From: JAWUWD01 sp034112085
Lineage (GTDB): Bacteria; Bacteroidota; Bacteroidia; Cytophagales; Cyclobacteriaceae
DNA length: 64,000 nucleotides
Direction: 5' to 3'
NCBI GenBank assembly: GCA_034112085.1
Contig: JAWUWD010000086.1
Span: 1 to 64,000 of the forward strand
The translations under genes and the position numbers were made by a program. Of the stretch, positions 53,534-62,200 are shown piece after piece. The notes beneath the pieces were generated by a model. It saw nothing but the letters and a program-made list of their open reading frames with translations. It was not told the origin of the DNA and did no database searches. The stretch's first letter is position 1, and every line of letters begins with the position of its first letter.

Positions 53534-55435
53534 ATGTCAATAAGTGTGATTAGAATGACGGTATTGTTCGTCATTCTTTGTTTTTTTTCCAAAATCTCAA
53601 AATCTCAAAATCAGCCATTAGCGGATAGTCTAATAATTGTTTTGGAGCAGGGAGGACTGAGTGAAGCACAAAGATTAGATCTTTTGAAAAGGATAGGTAA
53701 CGAATCAACAAGCCCTAACGAAAGTCTCACCTATTCAAAGTTATTAATAAAAGAAGCTAAGGCACTTGATGATTATAAGAGCACTATATTAGGTTATATT
53801 GGTTTAGGAGGAGGTTATAAACAAATAGGAAAACTAACACAAGCTTTGGAGGCTTATCTAGAAGCTGCAGAAATAGCATCTTCAAATAATGATTTAGTTT
53901 CTCAAGCCGATGTCTATGCAAACATAGCTTTACTTTACACATCGAATGAAGATTACCAAAAAGCATTCGATTATCATAGACAAGTACTTGATCTTTATAT
54001 AAATAGAGTTGATTCCCAACGCCTTTCAATGGCGTACATAAATTATAGCTATGCTGCCTACAGGGCCAGCATGTATGACTCTGCCATATCGCTGTCGGAT
54101 AAAGCCATTTACTTTGCCCAGTTTTCGGAATATGATTTGATCCTTGCATACGCACAAAGCAATAAGGCTTTGGCCTTAGCAAAAATTGGTCGTTTCTCTG
54201 AAGCTGAAGATCAACTAATGGCGGCTATGCAAATAATGGAATCTAATGAAGATCATTATGGCCTGTCGGATTGTCTCATAGAAATAGGGGGGGTTTATCT
54301 TGAACAAGGGAGTTTGAAAAAGGCCATTAGTAATCTTGAAAAAGGATATCAAATAGCCATGTCTCACGGTTTAATAGAACAAATCCAAAATGGAGCGAAG
54401 TCTCTATCAGCTACTTATTTAGAAGTTGGTGATGCTAACAAAGCCTTGGATTTTCAATCCAAATATTATAATTATAGAGATAGTCTGATCAACACTGAAA
54501 AAATCAGGGAACTAGCCGATTTACGCACCGATTTTGAAGTGGGTCAAAAACAGATAGAAGTTGATCTTCTCGAGCAAGAGAAGCGTACCCAGCAAATTGT
54601 AGGTTATGCGATGGTGGCAGTGATCTTACTCATTGTTATTTTGGTCATTGTAGTCTATCGCACCAGTAAGCAGCGGCAATTGGTCAATACGCAGCTTGCC
54701 AGGCAAAATGCCACGGTAGAATCTCAACGTGATCAACTCGAAGGATTGAATAATACCAAAGACCGTTTTTTCTCCATCATCTCTCATGACTTGAGAGGCC
54801 CAGTCAATGCCTTTGCAGGAGTGGCGGAGTTGATCAGATACTATGTCAAAGACAAAGCATATGATGAACTTGTGGAAGTGACCGAGCACATAGATCAGTC
54901 TTCTTCTCAGCTATCCGCATTATTAGACAACTTGCTAAACTGGGCGGTAAGTCAGCAGGGTGAGTTTCCTTATTCGCCAGAGCAAGTCAATATCTCAGAA
55001 ATGACTACTGAGTTGCAAGGGGTATTTCAAAACATGTCTTCTGCCAAGAATATTCAGTTACGATTTGAAGTGCCGGCTGATACTTCTGCATGGATTGACA
55101 GGAATAGTGCGATGACTATATTTCGTAACCTCATCGGCAATGCCTTGAAGTTCACAGAAAGCGAAGGAACAATCACACTATCAGCAGCTATCTCTGAAGC
55201 ACAAACGATCATAGTTGTTCGGGACACCGGAGTCGGTATTCCTGCGGATAAACTCAGCTCACTTTTCCAGTTGCAAGAGAAGAAAAGTACTTGGGGTACA
55301 GATGGAGAGAAAGGTCTAGGTCTGGGTCTTCAGTTAGCGTATGAATTTGCCGCTATGAATCATGGTACTATCAGTGTAGAAAGCGAAGTGGGTGTTGGGA
55401 CTACTTTCACGGTGGCTCTGCCTACTAAGAATTAA
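53534..55435 (+). CDS. TPR-containing sensor histidine kinase
   Basis: 633 residues. Signal or membrane-entry segment ~5-25, about six tetratricopeptide repeats outside the membrane (~80-310), a transmembrane helix ~356-376, a short coiled coil and the kinase: H-box S-I-I-S-H-D-L-R-G-P (His418), N-box F-R-N-L-I-G-N-A-L-K-F, G1 D-T-G-V-G-I-P and G2 K-G-L-G-L-G-L. It probably senses an envelope signal through its TPR part. No response regulator is encoded in the window. Met8 is an alternative start. Confidence 0.93.
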   Translation: MSISVIRMTVLFVILCFFSKISKSQNQPLADSLIIVLEQGGLSEAQRLDLLKRIGNESTSPNESLTYSKLLIKEAKALDDYKSTILGYIGLGGGYKQIGKLTQALEAYLEAAEIASSNNDLVSQADVYANIALLYTSNEDYQKAFDYHRQVLDLYINRVDSQRLSMAYINYSYAAYRASMYDSAISLSDKAIYFAQFSEYDLILAYAQSNKALALAKIGRFSEAEDQLMAAMQIMESNEDHYGLSDCLIEIGGVYLEQGSLKKAISNLEKGYQIAMSHGLIEQIQNGAKSLSATYLEVGDANKALDFQSKYYNYRDSLINTEKIRELADLRTDFEVGQKQIEVDLLEQEKRTQQIVGYAMVAVILLIVILVIVVYRTSKQRQLVNTQLARQNATVESQRDQLEGLNNTKDRFFSIISHDLRGPVNAFAGVAELIRYYVKDKAYDELVEVTEHIDQSSSQLSALLDNLLNWAVSQQGEFPYSPEQVNISEMTTELQGVFQNMSSAKNIQLRFEVPADTSAWIDRNSAMTIFRNLIGNALKFTESEGTITLSAAISEAQTIIVVRDTGVGIPADKLSSLFQLQEKKSTWGTDGEKGLGLGLQLAYEFAAMNHGTISVESEVGVGTTFTVALPTKN

Positions 55436-55484
55436 GCCCCTTGCCTGACACGCAGGATGATACTCCCAATCACTGCTTTCCAGC

Positions 55485-55638
55485 ATTTATTGCGGGATCC
55501 CCAACGATCGCATTGAAATCTATAAATAACAATACTACATTATTGAAATGGAGAAAACAGGAATACATGTAATACTGTGGTTGATTGAGTCATAATTCGG
55601 TTTCACTTCGATTGGGAGACCCCGGAACAGGTCCGAGG
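55485..55638. repeat. Decayed REPIN-like doublet 3
   Basis: The right half is clear: GGGAG (55614-55618), CCCCGGA (55620-55626), loop ACAGG, TCCGAGG (55632-55638). The interior (e.g. ATTGAAATGGAGAAA at ~55544-55558 and TTCGATTGGGAGA) matches the interior of doublet 2 (ATTGAAATAGAGAAA, TTCGAGTGGGAGA), so this is a diverged copy of the same unit; the left palindrome is degraded around GCGGGATCCCC (55492-55502). Confidence 0.6.
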
Positions 55639-55786
55639 AGTGAGTGATACTGCCCTTCAAGAATAAATCCGAGCAGATGCAATGAATGGCTTTTCAATTA
55701 TCAAGATAAACTATACTGGACTATAATGACTTATCGTATATTTGAGGTGATAATTAAACCACTTATTTCATTAAAATTATAATAAA
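55639..55786 (+). promoter_or_regulatory. gdhA upstream region
   Basis: 148 non-coding bases after the decayed doublet. They must hold the gdhA promoter and untranslated leader; no clear promoter match is visible. Confidence 0.4.
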
Positions 55787-57142
55787 ATGTCATCAAGCAA
55801 CATCTTGGACAATGTACAAGCTAGAAACCCTGGAGAAACGGAGTTTTATCAAGCTGTAGAAGAAGTTTACGAAACAGTAGAAAAAGTAATAGAGAGAAAC
55901 CCACAATATCAAAAGCTCAAAATATTTGAGCGCATGACTGAGCCAGAAAGATTGATTCACTTTAGAGTCAACTGGGTGGATGACAACGGAGACGTTCAAG
56001 TCAATAGAGGTTATAGAGTTCAAATGAACAGTGCTATTGGCCCATACAAAGGAGGCTTGAGGTTTCACCCTTCTGTCAATGCAAGTATACTGAAATTCTT
56101 AGGTTTCGAACAAATATTCAAAAACGCTTTGACTGGGTTGCCAATGGGTGGTGGAAAAGGTGGTGCTGACTTTGATCCAAAAGGAAAGTCTGACGGTGAA
56201 GTGATGAGGTTTTGCCAATCATTCATGGGAGAACTCTCAAAACATATTGGCAATAGACTAGATATTCCAGCAGGAGATATCGGTGTAGGTGGTCGTGAGA
56301 TTGGCTACATGTTTGGTGCTTACAAGAAGATGAAAAATGAGTTTACTGGCGTATTGACTGGCAAAGGTCAAGGCTGGGGCGGAAGTTTGATTCGTCCTGA
56401 AGCAACAGGTTATGGCTTAGTATACTTTGCGCAAAATATGTTGGCTGAAAAGAATGATTCTCTCAAAGGCAAAACTTGTATCGTTTCCGGTTCTGGTAAT
56501 GTAGCGCAATATGCTATGAAAAAAATATGCATTCTTGGTGGAAAGCCAGTGACTGCCTCCGATTCTTCAGGATATATTTATGATGCAGCTGGTATTGATG
56601 CGGAAAAGCTTGAGTTCATCATGGACTTGAAGAACAATAGACGTGGAAGAATTTCTGAGTATGCTGACAAGTATCCTTCTGCTGTATTTACAGCTTCAGA
56701 TAGGTCTGCTGATCACAATGCAATATGGATGCACGAAGCTGATTGTGCTTTCCCATGTGCCACTCAAAATGAAATCAATGTCGCTGATGCGCACAACTTG
56801 ATCAAAGGTGGTGTCAAACTATTGGCTGAAGGTGCCAATATGCCCACAATCTCTGAAGCCATTACTGTATTGATTGACAATGGTGTAATGTATGCTCCAG
56901 GAAAAGCATCTAATGCAGGTGGTGTAGCTACTTCTGGACTAGAAATGGTTCAGAATTATAGTGGAATATATTGGTCAAGAGATGAGGTTGACAATAAGTT
57001 GAAAGAGATCATGAAAAATATCCATGATACTTGTCTTTCTGCTTCCAAAGAATATGGAATGGGGGAAAATTATCAAGCAGGTGCTAATATTGCCGGCTTT
57101 GTAAAAGTAGCTGATGCTATGATCGCGCAAGGCGTTATTTAG
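55787..57142 (+). CDS. gdhA: NADP-type glutamate dehydrogenase
   Basis: 451 residues. Catalyses reductive amination of 2-oxoglutarate. Conserved: G-P-Y-K-G-G-L-R-F-H-P, the catalytic Lys stretch P-M-G-G-G-K-G-G, P-A-G-D-I-G-V-G-G-R-E-I-G-Y, the Rossmann G-S-G-N-V-A and C-terminal A-P-G-K-A-S-N-A-G-G-V-A. The ~450-residue length fits the hexameric class. Followed by a terminator. Confidence 0.96.
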   Translation: MSSSNILDNVQARNPGETEFYQAVEEVYETVEKVIERNPQYQKLKIFERMTEPERLIHFRVNWVDDNGDVQVNRGYRVQMNSAIGPYKGGLRFHPSVNASILKFLGFEQIFKNALTGLPMGGGKGGADFDPKGKSDGEVMRFCQSFMGELSKHIGNRLDIPAGDIGVGGREIGYMFGAYKKMKNEFTGVLTGKGQGWGGSLIRPEATGYGLVYFAQNMLAEKNDSLKGKTCIVSGSGNVAQYAMKKICILGGKPVTASDSSGYIYDAAGIDAEKLEFIMDLKNNRRGRISEYADKYPSAVFTASDRSADHNAIWMHEADCAFPCATQNEINVADAHNLIKGGVKLLAEGANMPTISEAITVLIDNGVMYAPGKASNAGGVATSGLEMVQNYSGIYWSRDEVDNKLKEIMKNIHDTCLSASKEYGMGENYQAGANIAGFVKVADAMIAQGVI

Positions 57143-57161
57143 TTAAGCACATAGAAAATAT

Positions 57162-57206
57162 GAGGCTATCTCTAAGCTGAATCAAGCTTTTGAGATAGCC
57201 TCTTTT
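57162..57206 (+). terminator. Rho-independent terminator after gdhA
   Basis: 11-bp stem GAGGCTATCTC (57162-57172) / GAGATAGCCTC (57192-57202) containing a smaller inner stem, then TTTTG. Confidence 0.9.
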
Positions 57207-57253
57207 GTTTATCTTTACACGATAGATCATCACAAGGACAAATATCAATCACT

Positions 57254-58015
57254 ATGAGACAGAAAATAGTAGCTGGCAATTGGAAAATGAACAATACGCT
57301 GGAGGAGGGTCAAAAATTGACTTCAGAAATTGTCAATATGGTCAATGACGAAGTCATCGATGAGGTCAAAGCCATCATTGCTTCTCCCTATATTCACTTA
57401 GCAACATTGGCAGGGTTAGTGAAAGACAGCCCCAAAGTTGCTTTGGCAGCACAGAACACTAGCCAACATACTTCGGGTGCCTATACTGGCGAGATATCTT
57501 GTGATATGCTTAAGTCTGTGGGCGTGGAATATGTCATCCTAGGACATAGCGAAAGAAGAGAATACAACAGAGAAAGCAACGAGCTACTCAAACAAAAAGT
57601 AGATACTGCCCTCGCGGCCGGATTGTTACCAATATTTTGCTGTGGTGAGTCTTTAGACATTAGAGAAGCAGGCAATCATTTCGATTTTGTTTGCAATCAG
57701 TTGACTGAAAGCCTATTTCACTTAGAAGCTGTCGATTTTGAGAAAGTCGTCATCGCATACGAGCCCATCTGGGCAATAGGGACTGGCGTAACTGCCTCAA
57801 GTGATCAGGCGCAAGAGATGCATGCCGCTATTCGCAGTCACTTGTCTGATAAGTATGGCGAGAATATTGCTCAAGACATATCGTTACTCTATGGAGGAAG
57901 CTGTAAGCCCAGCAATGCACAAGAACTTTTTGCCTGTCAAGATGTTGACGGTGGATTGATCGGAGGAGCTTCACTCAAATCAAGAGATTTTGTAGACATT
58001 TTGAAGTCCTATTGA
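57254..58015 (+). CDS. tpiA: Triosephosphate isomerase
   Basis: 253 residues. Glycolytic TIM barrel: N-W-K-M-N with Lys at residue ~11, L-G-H-S-E-R-R electrophile His, and A-Y-E-P-I-W-A-I-G-T-G with the base Glu. The last bases overlap the TTG start of the next gene (T-TGA), suggesting translational coupling. Confidence 0.97.
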   Translation: MRQKIVAGNWKMNNTLEEGQKLTSEIVNMVNDEVIDEVKAIIASPYIHLATLAGLVKDSPKVALAAQNTSQHTSGAYTGEISCDMLKSVGVEYVILGHSERREYNRESNELLKQKVDTALAAGLLPIFCCGESLDIREAGNHFDFVCNQLTESLFHLEAVDFEKVVIAYEPIWAIGTGVTASSDQAQEMHAAIRSHLSDKYGENIAQDISLLYGGSCKPSNAQELFACQDVDGGLIGGASLKSRDFVDILKSY

Positions 58016-58350
58016 AACTAATCATTCGTCATAGCGTCCTATTGATCATTTTTGCGACACTTATGTCAGCATCTGATCGCCATAATAATTGTGATGTTTA
58101 TGGCACGATGTACATCACCACTTCAAAAAATCAAGCACATTTCAAAGTGTATGTCGAAGACTCAGAGGCTTTTGCTGATATTCTTATCTTCAAAGAGGAG
58201 AATGAACTATTTGCTGATGAGCCAGGAAAATGGTTTTTCGTGAAGGATCAAACTTTCGCAGACTACACGATCTACTTCACCAATGATCAAAGAGAAGCAG
58301 ATTTCACCATATACTATACCGAATCAGAATCTTTCGCTGGTTGCAACTAA
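58012..58350 (+). CDS. DUF6150-like small exported protein
   Basis: 112 residues from a TTG at 58012 that overlaps the tpiA stop; the only ATG (58063) would cut off the signal peptide, so the TTG start is preferred. After the hydrophobic N-terminus the sequence repeats a short pattern four times: D-V-Y-G-T-M-Y-I, E-A-F-A-D-I-L-I-F-K, T-F-A-D-Y-T-I-Y-F, E-A-D-F-T-I-Y-Y, ending in E-S-F-A-G-C. This is the DUF6150 pattern, a beta-repeat of unknown function. Two cysteines may form a disulfide. Confidence 0.75.
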   Translation: MKLIIRHSVLLIIFATLMSASDRHNNCDVYGTMYITTSKNQAHFKVYVEDSEAFADILIFKEENELFADEPGKWFFVKDQTFADYTIYFTNDQREADFTIYYTESESFAGCN

Positions 58351-58357
58351 CTAACAA

Positions 58358-59191
58358 ATGAGCTTCATAGAAATAAGCATCACCTGTCTTGAGGATTATC
58401 AAGAAATATTGATGGCTGAGATCAGTCAATTGTCCTATGACTCTATCATAGAAACAGATGCAGGATTCAATGCCTATGTTACCGAAGATCTATTTGATCA
58501 GAAGAGTATTGATGAGTTATTTGCTCGATATGAAGTTGCCGAAATCAACTATGCCAAAAGGCAAGTTGCCAAAGAGAACTGGAATGCAGATTGGGAGAAG
58601 AATTATGATCCTATGGTCATCAATGACCAATGCATCGTTCGTGCTGCCTTTCATGAAATAAGTACTCCATATAAATACGACATCATTATCACTCCTAAGA
58701 TGTCATTTGGGACAGGGCATCATGAGACCACTTCACAAGTTTTGACTCTACAAATGGGATTGGATCATGAGGGCAAAAGCGTAATGGATGCTGGATGTGG
58801 CACTGGCGTATTGTCCATTATGGCCGAAAAACGTGGTGCTACTTCGATTGATAGTTTTGATATAGATGACTGGTGCGTGGACAATAGTGAGGAAAATTAC
58901 CAACTGAACAATTGTAATAAGTGCACAATTCAAAAAGGCACTATTGCTGAAGTTAAACTCAGTAATACTCCTTATGACATCGTCATTGCCAATATCAATA
59001 AGAACATCCTCCTTTCAGAAATGGATCAATATGCTAAGTATTTGGTCGGAAAAGGAGATCTACTATTGAGTGGGTTCTATATTCATGACTTGGAAGACAT
59101 CAAGGCTTCATGTGTTGAAAATGGACTGTTCTATCACCATCACATTACTAAAAACAACTGGGTAGCCGCTCATTTTATAAAAGAAAATTGA
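58358..59191 (+). CDS. prmA: Ribosomal protein L11 methyltransferase
   Basis: 277 residues. N-terminal L11-recognition domain (~1-95), then a class I SAM-dependent methyltransferase: F-G-T-G-H-H-E-T-T at ~118-126, the SAM loop D-A-G-C-G-T-G-V-L-S-I, and the N-I-N-K-N-I motif IV region. Methylates Lys residues and the N-terminus of L11. It follows the DUF6150 gene by seven bases. Confidence 0.95.
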   Translation: MSFIEISITCLEDYQEILMAEISQLSYDSIIETDAGFNAYVTEDLFDQKSIDELFARYEVAEINYAKRQVAKENWNADWEKNYDPMVINDQCIVRAAFHEISTPYKYDIIITPKMSFGTGHHETTSQVLTLQMGLDHEGKSVMDAGCGTGVLSIMAEKRGATSIDSFDIDDWCVDNSEENYQLNNCNKCTIQKGTIAEVKLSNTPYDIVIANINKNILLSEMDQYAKYLVGKGDLLLSGFYIHDLEDIKASCVENGLFYHHHITKNNWVAAHFIKEN

Positions 59192-59219
59192 CGAAGTAGG
59201 GCATTCCTTCGTTTCTCTT
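59191..59219 (+). terminator. Weak terminator after prmA
   Basis: 6-bp stem ACGAAG (59191-59196) / CTTCGT (59207-59212) and a T-rich tail TTCTCTTA. Overlaps the last base of the prmA stop codon. Confidence 0.5.
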
Positions 59220-59286
59220 AGTACTGTCATGATTGCTATATTGGTTAAGTGACAATTATTTCTGAATTTGTACTTTATATCCATAT

Positions 59287-62200
59287 ATGCGAAAACTCTT
59301 TTTCATAGCTATATTCTTTAGTACCACTGTCATCAGTCAGGTGGAGGCGCAGCGCTTTGTCCTGCCCGATCAGCCAGACTCTTTGGGATCAGATATCAAA
59401 GCACTATTATATCACCAGAGAAGTGAAGCTGCTAGAGAACTTGGTGATCAAACGGAGCAGATGTGGTATGACGGGACGATTGGCATTGATGAGCAAAGGA
59501 AAATATTGGATCACCTTGGGCGAATGATTGAAAAAGGGCTCAGTCCTGCCAAGGAATTTAGACCATACTTCTCAGCTATAGCTAACGCAAAGATCACCGA
59601 AGGCATTGACACACAGAAATTTGGTCAATACCTCAATGTGGCTTCTAAAGTTATAGATGCCTATGATCGCAGTCTTATTTCCCAGTTTTTTAAGACGATT
59701 AATACCTTCTTTGAGCACCGAGCTATCTACTTTGACAAAAGCAATCAACTCCTTATCAGTGATGACTCCTATCAATTCGAATTTGTTGCGCCTCCAGAAA
59801 TAATCGAGATCCTTCCTGAGGAGGAAGAGCCAGTCGAAGAAGAGGATTCGGAGGAAGAATACAATGAGGATGAGGATTGGGACGATGATGACGATGACTG
59901 GGATGATGAAGAGAGTGACGATAACTGGGATGATGAGGAGGATGAAAATTGGGATGAAGATGAAGAGAGTGGAGATGGTGGAAGTATAATTGATGCGCTT
60001 TTCACCGAAGAGGCTACTCCATTGGAAGAAGGTCCAGTCATAAGATTCGATAAAGTTACTTTGAATATAGTTACGGGATATGACTCTGTTTTTATCAGCA
60101 ATACTAAAGGGGCACTGCTTATCAATGATCGTTTATTTTCTGGGCAAGGAGGGCGATTTGATTGGCCAACTATTATTAAGGATTCTGTAGAATCCTCTCC
60201 GATATATGCCACGCTATATGATTATAATTTTGAAGTCAAAAAATCCACCTTCACCGCCAACAAAGTATTATTGACATATGATGAGCGACTCAATGAAGCC
60301 ATTGAAGGGACGTTCGAGTTCAAAAGTGTCAAGCACGATAGCACGCATGTATATTACCCACACTTCACTTCTTTCAATTCCAATATTAGCATCAAAGGAC
60401 TAGGAAACGAGAACATCAGATATCAAGGTGGGTTTTCACTGAAAGGTCATGAAATTTCCAGCTCTTCCGTGCTGAGTGATCGTGCCCAAATCGACTATAT
60501 AGATGACACGGGTAGAAAATTCAAAACGGTAGCACCGATCTTTGAATTTGGAGATTCCGTCATAATCGCCAAACAATCTGCGACTACTATCTACAACGGC
60601 TATGACTCTCTATATCACCCATCAGTAAAATTCAAATTTGGTACGACCACAGAAAAATTGATCATTCAAAAAAGTAAGGGTACCCACTACAACACACCAT
60701 TTTACGAAAGTTTCTTTAATATGAATATCAACGCAGATATCGTAAGGTGGGATCTCAATAAAGACAGCCTCGACATCTCTCTGCTTGGTGGCCGTAAAGA
60801 GCTAGCTGCCATCTTTGAATCTGTAGAGCATTTTGACTCCCTAGACTTCAGATATCTGTCGGGTACTTATAATTTTCATCCTTTGAAACTACTTGCCGGC
60901 TACAGCAAAAGAGCTGGAGATCAGTTCTATGTTGATGATTTGGCAAAAAAATATAAGCTAAGTGAAAATGCACTAAAGTCCGCCATGCAGCACATGGATC
61001 AAACCGGGTTCATAACATATAATAAAGGAACAGGAGAGATCAACATCAAGCCTAAGCTATTCCACTACGTAAAGGCATACAGTGGCAAGAAGGACTATGA
61101 TGATATCATTATCAAATCGAAGATAGATACTGCGTCCAATGCAGTCTATGACATGAAAGAAAAAACGCTACTCATCAGAGGGGTGAAGGAACTCTATCTC
61201 AGTGACCCTCTCAATGTGAGGATTGAACCTGACTCAAGCGAGATTCTCCTGACAGGTGATCGAAATTTTGTTTTTGATGGTAGGATTATCGCTGGAAACT
61301 TTGAGTATATAGGTCGAGATTACGAATTTGAGTACGACAGCTTCTTAGTAAGGCTTGGGCATGTCGACTCTATCAAGTTATATATCAAGAAAAAGACCAA
61401 ATCAGGAAGAACCTCAAAAACAGCTCTGGATAACACGCTGAGTCCTGGTGGAGGCTCAGTATCAGCAGATGTAAGTGGTGGATCAGGGACTTTGTACATC
61501 AATCGGCCAGACAATAAATCCGGGAAAGAAAAATTAGCTAGTTACCCACAGTTTGATGCAGGTATAGGTGCGGTTGTTCGATTCAATCGAAAAGAGATTC
61601 TTAATGGGATTTATGGTGATGGAGTATTCTTCGAAGCGCCACCATTTGCGATAGATAGTCTCAACGATAGTGACCCCGCCTCTATCAAGTTCAAAGGAGT
61701 ATTTGTGTCTGATGGAATTTTCCCCGTGATAGAAGAAAAACTACACGTGATGGATGATTATTCTTTGGGTTTTGATCACAAAGTTCCTGAAGATGGATAT
61801 CAACTTTTCGAAGGAGTTGGGAGGATGTATGGTGACATCAGCTTGAATAAGCAAGGAATCAGAGGAAATGGAAATATAGATTTTTTAGCAGCCACCCTCA
61901 ATTCCAATGATTTCATTTATTATCCAGATTCTGTATTTGCAGAAGGCCCATCAATGGAGATAAGAGAAGAAGAACATAATGGAGTCATTTTCCCACAAAT
62001 GACATTGACCAACTTTGACCTGCACTGGTTGCCGAAGAAGGACAGTATGTATATCTACAATTTGGATGAGCCTTTCCAACTCTACAATCAATCAGCCTCT
62101 CTTGACGGGATGACTACGATGACATCGAAAGGTGTATTTGGAAAAGGATCATTGATTACCCGTGGATCTGAGATGACCTCTGATGATTATAAATTTGATC

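Noticed and set aside
59772..60212. 146-codon Ser-rich frame on the minus strand
   Set aside because: Its Ser runs are simply the reverse complement of the Asp/Glu-rich tract of the giant plus-strand gene.
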